From contig OX243820.1 in the NCBI GenBank assembly GCA_945859605.1, positions 29,797,600 to 29,861,599 on the forward strand: DNA of 64,000 nt, read 5' to 3'. How positions within the stretch are numbered: position 1 is the stretch's first letter; the number at the start of each line of letters is the position of its first letter. Positions 1 through 12,603 of the stretch are shown here, piece by piece. A program made the translations under genes and the position numbers. The notes beneath the pieces were generated by a model, which was given only the letters and a program-made list of their open reading frames with translations, searched no databases and was not told where the DNA came from. The DNA comes from Lumbricus rubellus (lineage: Eukaryota; Annelida; Clitellata; Crassiclitellata; Lumbricidae).

Positions 1-1288
1 AATGTGTTCTTTAGAATTATCATTGAAATAGTTTATTCTGCTCATATCAACGACGTTACCGCTTATAATAGACGATCGAACACATAAAAGAAGATCTGAA
101 GTTTTTTGCTACCATTCCATGGAATCGGTTTTGAGAGTTGGGGCACCTTCAGACATTATACTATAGGCACGATATTTTATTCTGACACTACTATCATTGA
201 TGTTTAAGTTTTGCACCCCCTTGAAAATTAAGTGTTTAAAAAAATATTTTCCTCATTGCTTTCACTACACCCTAGGTATATCAGCTCGTGTGGAAATACA
301 GTTTGAAGAAATTCCGTAGGAATCTCAAAGACTGGATGACTAAGCTTACTGGTTCTTCTTGTTTTCAACTTTTTGACTGCCATTCTTGGAGTTATCCCTT
401 CAATATGTAAAGTACTAGCTAAAGATATCACCATAATAAAATCACAGTAGCAAAAAAATAAATATTGTTAATATAAACAAAATTAAGATGAAAATGCGAA
501 ATTGAGCGATTTCGTAATTTTTGGGGGGCGTTGAGGCACGTCAAGAAGCTAACCAAATCCAATAATATTTTGCACCCAAACTACTGTGCCCAGTACACAA
601 CCTTTGCACACCCAGCCGATTCTGAAATATCATTTTCGTGTTTTTCACTCCACCCTACTGTGCATGTACGTGTGTAGGTTTGGATCACTAGTGTATAAAT
701 GTATGTATGTTTGAATCACTAGTTCTATTTTGCATTTGTGGGGTATACTGTATTGAGGGGGAGACACTATAGCTTTGTTGACTTACTTTGTACTGAACTG
801 TGTATTATTATGCGGCCTATATTGTAACGCATTACATTAATTTTATATATTGCTATATTGCTTCTTTTACTTTTTGATTTAGATTAAGTATAACCTTTTT
901 AATGATGTTTTGTCGTGTTTTGCTGCATTAAGTTATGCCATTGTACAACAGTGTACATGTAGGAAGTACAATGTCGAACGTGGTTGTATTGTATGGTTGC
1001 CTTCCATCGATTTGTGTGTTTTTCACTCGTTTTGAGCTGAGCTCTACGCTGTATTCTGCTGCAGATTTTTATTGCTTTGGTACATGCATTGTTTTGGGCT
1101 GGATATACAATGGCCGTGAAGCAAAGTACAAAATCAAAGTTCTCGATTTTATTAGCCGTCATGTTGCTTTTCAAAGAAAAGGAAATAATATTTATGGCTT
1201 ATACTTATTATGTGTTCGAACCTTTGCCCCGTCCAGTAATGCGTCTCCTTCTTGCCTCCTTGTCTTCTCCCTCCTATACATGTAGCTG
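1..1288. other. AT-rich intergenic stretch, no gene recognised
   Basis: Only short ORFs without recognisable domains are present. I see no splice-supported coding exon, RNA gene or transposon terminus here. Confidence 0.6.
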
Positions 1289-1795
1289 TCAAATCCACCA
1301 CCCTCTACTTCTCCTGGTTCTTCTTGTTCCTCTTCTTGTTGTTGTTGCTCTTTTCTTTCCCTCCTTCCTGCACAATCTCTTCCTCCCCTTCCTAGTCCTT
1401 CTCTTCCTCCTCCTCCTCTTCTTCTTCCTCCTTATCCTTCTTCTCTTCTTCTTCCTCCTCCTTCTCCTCCTCCTTCTCATCTTTTTCCTTCTCCTCCTCT
1501 TCCTCTTTTTCTTCCTTCTTCCCTCTTGCTCTTTTTCCATGTTTCTCCTCCTCCTCCTCCTCCTCCTCATCTTTCTCCTCCTCCTTATCTTCTTACCCTT
1601 CTCCTCCCACTTTCCTTCCTTTCATCTCCCCCTCTTCTTCTTCCCCACCTCCTTCTTCAAGTCATCGTCATCTCGTCTCTATATCCCATTTGTTCTTCCA
1701 TCTCAACCTCTCCTTCCCTCCTCCTCTTTGACCTCTTCCTCTCCTTTCCACTCCTCCTCCTCATCCTGCAGTCTCCTCTTTCCATGCCATCATAA
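1289..1795. repeat. Polypyrimidine (CTT/CCT)n tract
   Basis: About 500 bases are almost purely C and T on the + strand, made of irregular CTC, CTT and TCC triplets. The long Leu/Ser/Pro-rich and Arg/Lys-rich reading frames here are products of this composition and not genes. Such homopurine-homopyrimidine tracts can form triplex DNA, which is general knowledge and not shown here. Confidence 0.9.
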
Positions 1796-3030
1796 CTCAA
1801 CGCGAAACGAGGGTTACGAAGCGGAAACTGGTCTATCGGAAACGCGGTGATGTCGTGGTGTATACAAGCAGCCACCGAACAGGAGCCCCCATCACTCCCC
1901 GTGCACATCACTCCCCACACAGCAGGGAGGGGGAGGGAGGCTGCAGCATCCGAAGGAAGAGCCGACCGACCGATGGGACCCCGAGGGGCAACGATGTCGC
2001 TTCTGATGTGATTAGATTCAAGGAAGCGGGGGCGATTGATAAGGTGTCGAGGGCAGCAAGAACACAACGACGACAACAACAAGCCAAAGAGGGAGACTGA
2101 TCATGTTCAGCTGTCACCTTATAATGGCCCTCGGTATCATCACCCATTCACCCCTCAATAATACATATATATATATATATATATACAGTACACATATACA
2201 CATACATATATATATATACATGCATGCATTGTGATGTTTGACTCTGAAAGGTGCCTGACATATAAATATAAATATATATAGATGTGATCTTTGAAGATGT
2301 CAATATATTAATACGTGTAATCTTCTCAAGAGAGAAAATTGATTTTGTTTGCACGTAACCTAATGACCAAATATGGCCAAATATACAATTTATACATGTA
2401 TATCAATGCATACACACAGCATATAATTATTCCCATGCATCTGTGTATATATATACAATATATATATATAATAGTATATGTAATATGTATATAATATTAT
2501 TATGTGAAGTTGTGTACACATATCCAATAGGATGGTGCCAGAATCTAATGTATAGGACAATGGTTATTATTGTCGTTACGATCGGATGAAGATTCGGATC
2601 TATAGGATGAATCTATAGATGATGCGCCATGGATGGGGATGGATTCGGGGTGCATAGCCTGTGTTGCAGACTGGAGAAGAAGAAGGAGAGAAGATTGGAG
2701 AAGGGGGGCTGCCGTGGATTTCCCGAGGGAAGAAGAAAACAAAGGGGCTATATAAATAAATTTCAGCGACACGTCCAAAAAGATCTGACGAAAGTCCGTT
2801 TGAGTTAGAAGGAAGTCTTTCGCCAGTTAGACTACATCATATCACATGAAAACCGAAAATGTGAGAGAATTTTCGACTTAACGACATTATGTCGCCACTG
2901 TATATCAACAGAAGTAGATGTGATATGATGTATCTTGTCGTAATTATGCCATAGATCTATTGGCAGTTCGACCGTCTATGCCTGTCCGTCTGTCTGTCTG
3001 TCTGCCTGTCCGTCTGTCTCGATCAATCAG
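1796..3030. other. Intergenic stretch with TA-rich microsatellites
   Basis: This holds a (TA)n run at about 2161-2220, a second TA-rich patch at about 2445-2490 and short GTCT repeats at about 2985-3010. I see no gene. Confidence 0.5.
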
Positions 3031-3085
3031 AATTTTTATAGCGCTCCATAGAGATTCCTACTCAGAGGTGCTCCCGACCGAGTCA
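3031..3085 (-). repeat. Fragment of the GCGCTATATAAAT SINE family
   Basis: It reads tttatagcgctc, then ctactcagaggtgctcccgac, the reverse complement of the tail shared by many copies in the window (best example 23484-23560). The tRNA-like head is missing. Confidence 0.6.
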
Positions 3086-3199
3086 GATTGTAAGAAGGTA
3101 TAGTCTATGTATGCATGTACATGTACATGTAGGCATGTATGTACATGTATGCATGAATGCATGTGTATACATACATGCAATGTCATGCATACATTACAT

Positions 3200-3313
3200 G
3201 CATACATACATACATACATACATACATACATACATACATACATACATACATACATACATACATACATACATACATACATACATACATACATACATACATA
3301 CATACATACATAC
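3200..3313. repeat. (CATA)n microsatellite
   Basis: An almost pure four-base repeat of CATA on the + strand (GTAT on the other). Reading frames through it give endless YVCM or HTYI repeats and are not coding. Confidence 0.95.
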
Positions 3314-3521
3314 AAACATAGGCTACATACATACAAATGTACGTGCGTGCGTGCTTACGTGAATAAAGACAACTTTCCGGAGAACTATACATTGAACGAA
3401 ATCTTTAATTTTATCATTCATTCATAACGGGTATATACAGTCCACGCTATTTCGCAAAAAAATAGACGAGTAAAGCAAAAAATCCATAAGAATTAGAACA
3501 ACTCAGTGACTGATATAGTAG

Positions 3522-3612
3522 CCTGTCAGTGCCAGTCTCAAGCCTGGACGAAGGGAGGAGGGCGACGCTAATGATCTTTGTCATCGCACTATGTCGTTAA
3601 TCTAAAATAACT
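3522..3612 (+). repeat. Dispersed repeat B (about 85 bp)
   Basis: It starts with gtgccagtctcaagcctgga, contains ggagggcgacgctaatgatc and ends near tgtcgttaa. Similar copies lie at 8817-8902 and 49675-49758 on the same strand, and inverted at 30698-30795 and 57660-57720. The tail resembles a SINE 3' end, but the family is not identified. Confidence 0.65.
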
Positions 3613-4643
3613 ATTATTATACATTAATAAAACATAAATGACAACAGACAAGCATAAAACAATAATAATTTATATGGCGATGTCACGAGATACTCTATTC
3701 CGCTTAAAAAGATATCCGGGGAATGAATTAATCTATTTCCCCGGATGGAATATACCGGAATAGACTATCTTGAATGAGGGATAAATAATTTTATCCCAAT
3801 TATTGAAAAATGCGTTTAATTGAAACAATTAGGCCTATTCTGTAATCAAAATTTAAAGTGACTATTTGTTTTTAGTGTCCTAAGCAATATTCAGAGCAAG
3901 GCAACTCGAATTTATTTAGTGACTCTAAGTGTTTTTAAGACTTAGTATTCTAATTGCTCTAAGTGCTCTAAAACCAAAGCAAACAAAATTATCCAGTAAG
4001 AATAAACATACCTGCTAGTGTCATTGTTCAAAACAAAGCAGATAGAAGCTAATTTGCAAAAATAAATACACGCAACTTCTCTTCATCTGGGGCCTGCATG
4101 GGAAATACGATTATTATGGGATGCTCTATTTCGTGACACCGGCTATACATGTATAGGCCTATGTGTATTGTGTACACACTATATTTATAGTTGTTTTTGC
4201 TGTAGCAAAGCATTAATGATGGACCAATAAACACTTGTCCTCGAGATGACTTATCTGCGCCCAGGCATCTATATACAATGTTATACATGTACATGTATAA
4301 TTGTATACATGTATATATAATGTTATATATAAAATATGATATATACATTATATAATGTTATATATATATAATATGATATATATATATACTGTAATTTCTT
4401 GAGGTCTGGATGAATAATTGCATTCAACGCAAACGTGTCTGTCCTAAAACGGTGCACGTCGAACTTCCGGTGGCTCTCTGTTGCAAGGCTTGTCGTCTGG
4501 TGGCGCCACCATTAATTTATGAGGAGCAGCGCCATCTTACATCAGAGATTCGCAGAGTATAAATCATTCGTTGATGATGAACAGATTCTTGGCAATAATT
4601 TTGATTCCACATGCATCGTGCATTTAGATACACAATGAACATA
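3613..4643. other. Intergenic, nothing recognised
   Basis: AT-rich sequence with several TA-rich patches (about 4310-4390). No gene, RNA or element boundary is seen. Confidence 0.5.
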
Positions 4644-5060
4644 CAGAGTTGCCCATTAAGTAGCCTACCCATGCGGTTTTTGAAAATATCTTTTCGAAAA
4701 GCAAGAATTTTTTAATCAAGTTTCACAGACTCAAAGGTAGGCTAATTCCTATTAACGCCCAGCAGCCAAATTTCACCAAAACATTTTAAAAAGAACGAAA
4801 GTTATTTCACTGTTAATGAGTGCGTAGTCTGCGTACTGTTTTTGACGATCCAAAAGTATGGCGCAAATTTTGTTTTTGTTTTAGTCACAATCATCTCAAA
4901 TAATTGTTACCAGATAAACTTGATATTTTCAGATAATAATTATTTCTATTATTTAGAAAAGAAACAGGATACCAGCGTAGCTGCACGTCACGGTGACATC
5001 ATTTAGCAAGGTTACTACCAAGTAGGTAAATAAAGAATTTTTCAGATTGTTACACTATCA
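4644..5060 (+). mobile_element. Truncated mariner-like MITE (same family as 17669-18842)
   Basis: The left end tacagagttgcccattaag is a worn version of the CAGGGTGGGCCATAAAA terminus. Inside are family words such as aaagttatttcact and gtttttgacgatc. The block taccagcgtagctgcacgtcac at about 4970-4995 recurs at about 18205-18225 in the full-length copy. No matching right terminus is visible, so the copy is truncated; its right limit is approximate. Confidence 0.65.
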
Positions 5061-5918
5061 AAACAATAAAAATGAAATTTTTCACAAAATTAAAATGCCC
5101 AAGGTGTCAATGACATATTGTTTTGTAGTTATAGCCCTTGTTTAGAATTTGTTGTCGGCTTCGTAAGTTTTGTGTAGCCTACATGTACATGTATGTATGC
5201 AAGCTTCTTATGTATGAATATAAAATTCACTCTTATATTCATGAGCACAAGCAGCGAACTTGTATATGAATATGTGTACATGTATTATATAATATTGCTC
5301 ACACATAATTATGTGACAGACATAATACAGACATATTATGTGGTGCTGTTTACAATGCAAGAGACGTTTTTTCTTGCAAGCAGATGTACGCACGTCATGA
5401 GACTTCATGCAAAGTTTATTGTCTAAATAAGACATTATATTATTACGTGGCTACGAATCAGGAATTCTGATGCAGTATCTGATGGATGATGATGACGACC
5501 ATGGCACTGATTGGAGCATCTGGAGAGTTGATGCTGGTGGCGGTGCATATGGCACCACTTGCTGCTGATGCTGCTGCTGCTGATGATGATGCTGCTGCTG
5601 ATGCTGGGGCTGCTGCCTTGATAGGGACGTGTCCGTTTTATTAAACGCTTTTATAATAAAGCCGGTGACGTTGAGTAATACTGAGAGTTCATGAATACAA
5701 GACGTTGTTGTGTCCGTCTGTAATAAGCCGCATCTAAGTCTCCCGTCTTTGCTTGCTGAGCCTTTATGCGTGTTCATTAGCCGGACCGACATGACTAATA
5801 TTATATGGTCCTGAATTTGTATGCATAGAAGAACTACAATTAACTGTATAAATGGGGTTATGTATCGCTGTAGTCTATATATGCAGCCAAATGCAATACT
5901 GATATATATATATACATA
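5061..5918. other. Intergenic with a CAG/CTG-type trinucleotide patch
   Basis: At about 5565-5615 a tgctgctgatgatgatgctg patch would encode a Gln/His run on the - strand. The surrounding frame shows no domain or splice support, so I do not call an exon. Confidence 0.4.
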
Positions 5919-6729
5919 CAGGGTGGGCCATAAAAAGTGAGACCGCCTACGCGGTTTTGCTAATATTTCGGCCAAAAATAAGAATTTTTTAATCAAAATT
6001 TACTGACTTAAAGCCAATTCATACCTACGTATAATAGCCACATTTCATAAAGATATGTCCAACAGAACAAAAGTTATACCACTTTTAGTGAGACCACCCA
6101 TCGTTTTTTGATGATTCAAAAACACGTTATGAAAAAATGAGCAAAAAACGAGTTTCTTAAGTCAAGTTTCAAATAATTTTTTGTCGAAAGTAACATGATA
6201 ACTTGTGTTCAAAATGTCCCCCACCCCTACCCAAACATGTTCTGAACCTATTTGTAAAGTTTCCGATGGTCTTGTTGATAGGTTTCAGAGCGAAGTCTTC
6301 CCATATCAACTCACAATCAGCCTTAAATTCTCCTATCGTTTTTGGACCCAACAAATCGCTGAGTATACTCACTAAAAGTAATATAACTTTTGTTCCGTTT
6401 GAAAGTTTTGTGTGAAATTTGGTAGTTATGCGTAGGTATGAATGCCCTTGAAGCCTGTGAAATTTCATATGAGAATTCCTATTTTTGGCCGATATTTGTT
6501 ACCTTTTTGCGTAACGTGTTTTTGATCATCAAAAAACGATGGGTGGTCTCACTAAAAGTGGTATAACTTTTGTTCTGTTGGACATATCTTTATGAAATTT
6601 GGCTATTATACGTAGATATGAATTGACTTTAAGTCAGTAAAATTTGATTAAAAAATTCTTATTTTTCGCCGAAATATTAGCAAAACCGCGTAGGCGACTA
6701 GGCGGTCTCACTTTTTATGGCCCACCCTG
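5919..6729. mobile_element. Mariner-like MITE with about 210-bp terminal inverted repeats
   Basis: The element begins CAGGGTGGGCCATAAAAA and ends with its reverse complement. A TA sits on each side (5917-5918 and 6730-6731), as expected for a TA target duplication. The two arms match over roughly 210 bases, including the shared word ACAAAAGTTATACCACTTTT. It encodes no transposase, so it is non-autonomous. The right arm carries a small duplication (taggcgactaggcg) absent from the left arm. The terminus and TA duplication fit the Tc1/mariner superfamily. Confidence 0.88.
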
Positions 6730-6731
6730 TA

Positions 6732-8279
6732 TATTAACATATATTATTATATACATACTTTTATGATAAAGATCTACATATACATGTGTATATATATATG
6801 CATGTCTGTTGTTGATCGATTTCAATGCCAGTTCGATCAATTATTTAACCTAAATGCAGAATTAGTTCAATAAAACTTCCAATATTTGGGTTTTCTGGTG
6901 CCACATAGGTTTTTGTGACCGACTTATTTTTCGGTTTTATCAATATAAGGACTTTGTTCGTTAGAATGCATTTTTGCTCGCAAATTGAGTCAACTACCGT
7001 GACTGCGTCATGCCATGGAATGCATCCTTCTTGGCTACTTACGATCGTGTCTGAATCACGCTCTTACACCGCGGCAGGTGTTTTTTCACAGCAGCAGCCA
7101 AGGATGGCGGACGCAGTTCATTGAATTGACCTCAACGACTAGACATACTACAGACGCTAGCGCTTCAATCATGCACATGTGCACGGTACCGACCGACATC
7201 GGCATAGTTTGGAGGGGTTTTGGGGAGGGGGATAACGCCTAAACGAGTTGTGGAAAAGACTTTATTTTTCAAGTATGAGCATTAGGGATGGTACCTACGA
7301 CTCTGTAGATTTTGAAAATTTAGAAGAAGAAAAACTTTCCATGGTTTACAAATATTCGAAAAAAGGCAAAGTTGCCCCGGGATTGGGGTGACTTTGGCGC
7401 CATGTATTGTCTCACCTAGAGATCAATTTTAGACCCACGCTGGGTAGCATTGGCACCCTAAATGTTTTTAAGATGTATTATGCATGTGTGCTAAGCATAG
7501 ATGTTTTCACAAAGGAGATATTCTTCCAAGAAGACCAATGTTACAAAAGTTTTGAGCTTTTTTTGTCCGAGCCTCATAACGTGTTATACGGTACCCTGGT
7601 AACAAGAAACTGCATCATCATCAGTCGTTTTCAACATGCATGGTTCAGATCTCGTCATGTCTACTTCATTAATCTGCGTTGCTTGTCCTGCAGTATCCAA
7701 TTTCTTCCCTCATTCCTTTTTCTTCTCATCATCGTGATTGCTATTTTCTCGGAGCATCTCAATCAAGCTGCAGTATCCACGTTCCTTGCGACTGATACTG
7801 GTTTTCCGCTATCCGGTATAGATGTGCAAGGGAAATTTCTGGGTTGCATAGCTAAACCTATAGACCCCAACCCTACACACATGCACACGTGTATAATTGT
7901 GCATATATGTTACAAGTATGAATATAGTCAATGCATAATGTATATGTATATAGTTTTATGGTCCAGTGTAGGGCTATGCATGGTGGGGTCAAGGTATACT
8001 ATAAGGATCGTGTTACAAATAGGATATATTTCGGGTTAGGGTAAGAAATACATATATTCTTATTGTACAAATTCCCCAGGGAATTTGTAAAATCCCAAGT
8101 TGTACAAATTGCCTGCAACATATATAATTCCATAGTCTGTATGCTTGTACACATATTTTCATGCGTATCAATAGAGAATGTCTAACGACGTAGACAGACA
8201 CAGAGATTAAAATCGCGAATTTGTTTCATTGCTCGGCCGATTCGGTCTGGTGCATTCCTTGGAGTAATCGAAGCCAAAC
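6732..8279. other. Intergenic, no supported gene
   Basis: A 210-codon open frame at 7407-8039 has no recognisable domain and unremarkable AT-rich codon content; I treat it as chance. No RNA gene or element terminus was recognised. Confidence 0.45.
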
Positions 8280-8720
8280 GTGCAAGAGCAAGAGGAGGAG
8301 AAGTAGGAGCACAGGAAGAAGGAGGAGAAGGCAGAGGAGTAAGCTTATACTAGGAAGAGGGACGCACGAAGATGGAAGAGAAGGCAGAAGAGTAGGAGGA
8401 GGAGAAGAAAGAAATGGAAGAGCAGCAGCATACGGAGAATGCAGAGGAGTATAGAAGAAGAAGGAACACACGGAGAAGGAGGAGTATACGAGCGATACAC
8501 GGAGAAGGAGAAGAAGGCGGAGGAGTAGGAGGAGTAGAAGGAGTAAAAGGAGGAGGGGAAAGTGGAAAAGGAGAGCATAGGACGAGCAACGCACGACAAA
8601 GAAGGCAGAGGAACAAACGAAGAAGGCATAGGAGTAAGAGGAGAAGAAGGAAGAAGGAACATGGGGAAGGCGGAGAAGGCAGAGGAGAAGAAGGAAGAGG
8701 TATACAAGAAGGGAAGAATG
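8280..8720. repeat. Polypurine (GGA/GAA)n tract
   Basis: Mostly A and G on the + strand in irregular gga/gaa/aga triplets. Arg/Glu/Gly-rich frames on + and Leu/Ser-rich frames on - are compositional artefacts. It is the opposite strand orientation of the tracts at 1289-1795 and 9560-9930. Confidence 0.88.
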
Positions 8721-8816
8721 TGAAGGGCAGTGTGCTTCCTGTCAGCTATGGTGCTGCAGCATAAAATAAAAACACTGGAAGACATCGACGTTAACTCCGT
8801 CACTGCTCGTTCTCTG

Positions 8817-8902
8817 ACAGTGCCAGTCCCAAGTCTGGATAAATGAGGAGGGCGACGCTAATGATCTCTACTATCACACTGCAGTGTCATTAAACTGAAA
8901 TT
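8817..8902 (+). repeat. Dispersed repeat B copy
   Basis: Contains agtgccagtcccaagtctgg, then ggagggcgacgctaatgatc and tgtcattaaactg, closely matching the copy at 3522-3612. Confidence 0.7.
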
Positions 8903-8950
8903 ACTATAGGCCTACTATTACATCGGCATTTGAAAACATTCTTCGGCCCC

Positions 8951-9144
8951 CAGGGCATTTTTACCGTGCAGTTGTACCAAAAATGTGCAGTTCTAAACGG
9001 ATTTGTGAAGTTGTAGAAGCACTTTTGTACAGTTAAAACTAGCAAAAAAGGTCATTGTCCTCCGATTGGAAGTAATTTACCATTTAGGATTGGAAGGAAA
9101 AGAAGGGGTTGTGCAGTTCTAAAAATTCCTTAAAAACAGCCCTG
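8951..9144. mobile_element. hAT-like MITE, 194 bp
   Basis: It begins CAGGGCATTTTTA and ends AAAACAGCCCTG. The flanking eight bases are TCGGCCCC on the left and TCGGTTCC on the right, an imperfect 8-bp duplication. The interior matches the copy at 46815-47006 almost throughout, including gtgcagttctaaacggattt. No coding sequence is present. Confidence 0.85.
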
Positions 9145-9559
9145 TCGGTTCCTTTATTGCCTTTCACATGATCACATCCTGGCGTAGGCTAATTCTTATT
9201 CTCCATCCTCTTCTTCCTCTGCATTGTTCTCCCTTCTCCTCGTGTATGTATACCGCTTCCACAACCGCTGCCACCCCCACCACCTCTTCCTCTCCATCAC
9301 CAATCTCTCCTCCATCGCCCATTCCTCTTCCTATAGCCTCCACCATGCAGCAACCGATATGCCACCACATCCACGTTGTCCTTCTTGACCTCTTAGTCCT
9401 CCTCGTTCCTTTCTCTTTTATTTGCTTTTCCTCCATTGCAAACCCTTCATATATATTATATCCCTCCATCCCTCCATAGTGACCTATTTTTTCTCTCCGT
9501 ATTAACTCAAACCCGGATCCTTACATTCCACAATCTACGTGTCCTATAGTGTTTCGCCT
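9145..9559. other. Intergenic, nothing recognised
   Basis: Pyrimidine-leaning sequence leading into the next CT tract. No gene seen. Confidence 0.4.
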
Positions 9560-9930
9560 TGTCAACCTCTGCTGCTATTTCTCATTTTATTCTCTTCTCC
9601 TTCTCCTCCTCCTTCTCCTCCTCCTCCTTCTCTTTCCCTTCTCCTCCTCTCCTCTACTTCTTATTCCTCTGTTCCCCTCCTTCTCCTCTTTTTCCCCTCC
9701 TCCTGCTCCTCCTCCTCCTCCTCTTCTTCTTCCTTCTTCTCCCTCCTTCTCCCCTTTTTCTTTTCCTCCTCCTGCTCCTCTTTCTTTTCTTCTTCATCTG
9801 CCTCTTCCTGCTCCTTCTTCTTCCCCACCCCTCGTTCTCTTTCTCTCTCTACCTCCTGCTCTTATTCTTCTTCCTTTTTCATCCTTCTCCTTCTCCTTCG
9901 TCTCCTCCTCCTCCACATCTTCGGTCTTTT
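9560..9930. repeat. Polypyrimidine (CTT/CCT)n tract
   Basis: Nearly pure C/T on the + strand. All three forward frames stay open because the tract lacks purines, giving Ser/Leu/Pro/Phe-rich translations that are not genes. Confidence 0.9.
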
Positions 9931-10027
9931 AGTGCTGCATTAGTTCCGCGTTTGACGGAGGAGGATTGCTTATATGGCCGTATCGATGGAAATGATGAAA
10001 TGATGCAGAGGAGGGAAATAGATAGGA

Positions 10028-10068
10028 CGACAGCAGCAGCAGCATCAGCAGCAGCAGCAGCAGTACAG
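10028..10068. repeat. (CAG)n trinucleotide repeat
   Basis: A short run of cagcagcag with one cat interruption. A related, looser patch of catgcagcag repeats follows at about 10136-10172. Confidence 0.85.
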
Positions 10069-10484
10069 TAGGCAATGCGTTCCGCTTCTAATCGATGGCT
10101 AATAAGCGTCGATTTAGAATTCCTGTGATCAGCCGCCATGCAGCAGCATGCAGCATCATGCAGCAGCCAGCATCGCATTTCAAAAGACTTATTGCGCGAC
10201 GCCCTAAGTCCCGTGTCCATATATAGCTAATCCTGTTTTATCTGAGACGTGTCTTCTATAGATAAAGGCATCTCGCGTATATATATGAAGAAGAACTGCG
10301 TGGTGTCCCCTCTGTTATAATATATAGGACTACTGTGCTGCACTCAGAAAAGCTGTCATATTTTTCTCGGTCTCGGGCATTGTCTCTGCTTGTATGTGTG
10401 CATGTATATCTGAATAATGGTCTTGCTTTGTTGGTTTCTCAGGCATATAATTATTTGTCTGCTTATCTTACTAAAAGATAAGCT

Positions 10485-10508
10485 CATGTCTGTCTGTATG
10501 TCTGTCTA

Positions 10509-10539
<31 letters not shown>

Positions 10540-10760
10540 GCCTGCATGCATGCATGCCTGCATGACTGACTGCCTGTCTGTCTGGCTGCCTGCCTGTCCG
10601 TCTGTCTGCCCGCCTCCCAGCCTCCCTACCTGAATGCCTGCATGTCTGTCTGCCTGTCTGCCTGCCTACCTGTCTATCTGTCTATCTGCCTGACTGCCTG
10701 TCTGTCTGCCTGTCTGCCTGCATGTATGTCTGCCTGCCAACTTGCCTGTCTGTCTGTCTA
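10485..10760. repeat. (CTGT/CTGC)n microsatellite
   Basis: Degenerate four-base repeat of ctgt and ctgc units. No coding signal. Confidence 0.9.
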
Positions 10761-11266
10761 ATAATTATAGGTATGTGTTTGCCTCTCTGCCTGCCTGTCT
10801 GCTTCCCTGTCTGTCTCTCTCTGTTCCTCTTTGTGGTCGACTGTTTCCCTCTGACCTTCTTCCTCTACATTTCGAGCTAACGGCTTACATGAAAGAGCAT
10901 CAGCAGTACACGAGTAAGAACAATATTTTATTATTATTATTATTCTATTGTGGATGAGGAAAATACCCAATGAAAGACCTCGAATGGGCTACCGGAAGGA
11001 TTGACGAGAGACGATTAGAACATGGAACCATATGAAAAAGAAGAAGAAGATTTTGTAGGAATGTTATTATTGTCCTCGTCATAAATTATTATTTATCAGA
11101 CACGACACTCAACATCTGAATGCATTTCAAAACGGGGAGTATAATTATAGTCTAACTGGAGAAAGATATCAGATATTATGAGCATTAAATTGTTTGTTAG
11201 AATCTGATGACGCAAGATAAATGAACGTGTTCCACAGAAAGGGATAGGTTTGTTTGTATGTGTACT
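10761..11266. other. Intergenic, nothing recognised
   Basis: No gene or element terminus was seen in this stretch. Confidence 0.4.
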
Positions 11267-11468
11267 TGTTATTAGCGCCCCTTCAAGCCCTCTTTCTACT
11301 CAGGGGCGCTCCCGAATGCAGAGCGGACACTGCATCGGAGATTCACGCCGAAGCGCTGAGCAATTGTGAGTGAAGTACTTGCCCAAGGTCCTTACGCGGC
11401 GAGGTGGATTCGAACCTCGAACCTTCCGGCTCCAAGGCAACGACGCCACCACTACACCCCCGCGCCTC
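11267..11468 (-). mobile_element. tRNA-derived SINE, nearly complete
   Basis: On the - strand the head carries ggtgtagtgg (A-box-like) followed by ggttcgaatcc (B-box). Then come the family body words ttgctcagcgcttcggcgtg and gtgtccgctctgcattcggg, and the tail gagcgcccctgagtagaa with gcttgaaggggcgcta. This is the layout of a Pol III-transcribed SINE. It is one of three copies here with a visible head (also 15852-16045 and 57936-58146). Confidence 0.8.
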
Positions 11469-11779
11469 AGCGTATATACATGGAACAGCCAGAGGAGTCT
11501 GGGGGGGATTGAGAGTTAGTGAATTAGTCAATTCCATGCGGACAATGTTCGTCCGCGTGACTGTGCAGATAATATATCACGTGTATTACCACCAGACATA
11601 TTATTATTAATGGCTAACCTTGTGAGAAGTGACTGGCCAGGAGCATCTGGTGTAGGCTGTTGAGAATGAGTACGGCCACTCCCATCAATACGTTCGCACG
11701 ACACATCTCTCTCGCGTTGAGCTTAATGGGAAATAGAATAGATTGCGCATAAATAATTATAATCGTTGAGTGAAATTAT

Positions 11780-11970
11780 TAAACAGAATTATGAGTAAAA
11801 CTCTGGCAGAGAATAAGTGAAATTCTAGAAGAGCATAAGTGAAATTCTCAAGGAGAATAAGTAAAACTCTGGAAGAGAATAAGTGAAATTATCGAAGACA
11901 ATAAGTTAAACTCTGGAAGAGAATAAGTTAAATTCTCAAAGAGAATAAGTTAAACTCTTAGGAGACAATC
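11780..11970. repeat. 22-bp minisatellite, about 8 units
   Basis: Units of the form aataagtgaaattctnnaagag repeat every 22 bases with substitutions (gtgaaattct alternating with gtaaaactct). It is not in a gene. Confidence 0.85.
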
Positions 11971-12049
11971 AATTAAACACTATACATGTATCCAAAAAAT
12001 CTCTGCCTTCAATGTTCTGTCTTCTTCGATCTTGCTGCATGACTCTGTC

Positions 12050-12600
12050 TCTGCATCAGCCTGTCTGTTTGTCTGTCCCTGTCTGTCTATCTGTCTGTCT
12101 CTGTCTCTGTCCCTGTCTCGTCTTTCTGTCTGTCTGTCTTTTTTTATTCTTATCTACAACAATCTGTCATGTTCTGTCTATCTGCCTCTATCTCTACATG
12201 CGCCTCTTTATCTTTCTACATGTATGTCTTCCTGCACTGTTCTGTCTTTGCACCTTTCTCCTCCACTCTTTGTGTCTTCTATTATATCTTTGCACTTCCT
12301 CTGTCCTGCTCTCACTTCTGTGCTCTAAAGTATATGCAGTCATGTCTGAACGTAAAAGCGAATGCTTGTGTGTTAATATGGTTTGCCTTTCTGTTTTAAT
12401 CCCACACATTCCCTCTACTTCCCTCACTAAATCTCCTTCTGTATATCCTTATCTGTATGTCTGTGTCTGCCTGTCTGTGTCTGTCTGTGTCTGTCTGTGT
12501 CTGTCTGTGTCTGTCTGTGTCTGTCTGTGTCTGTCTGTGTCTGCCTGTGTCTGTCTGTGTCTGTCTGTGTCTGTCTGTGTCTGTCTTTCAATCTGTCACG
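12050..12600. repeat. CTGT / CTGTGT microsatellite array
   Basis: Degenerate ctgtctgtctct from about 12060 to 12150, a less repetitive middle, then a very regular tgtctgtctgtgtc array at 12465-12590. Ser/Val/Leu/Cys-rich frames here are artefacts. Confidence 0.88.
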
Positions 12601-12603
12601 CCC

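Noticed and set aside
1077..1850. Long Leu/Ser/Phe-rich frame, and Arg-rich frames opposite
   Set aside because: It lies in a polypyrimidine tract where stop codons cannot occur on one strand; no domain, no splice support.
5451..5996. 181-codon - strand frame with a Gln/His run
   Set aside because: Its N-terminal part reads through the end of a MITE and a TA repeat, and the Gln run is a trinucleotide patch; no domain seen.
7407..8039. 210-codon + strand frame with a hydrophobic segment
   Set aside because: Codon content matches random AT-rich DNA, no domain, no good splice or promoter context. I cannot exclude an exon, but do not call it.
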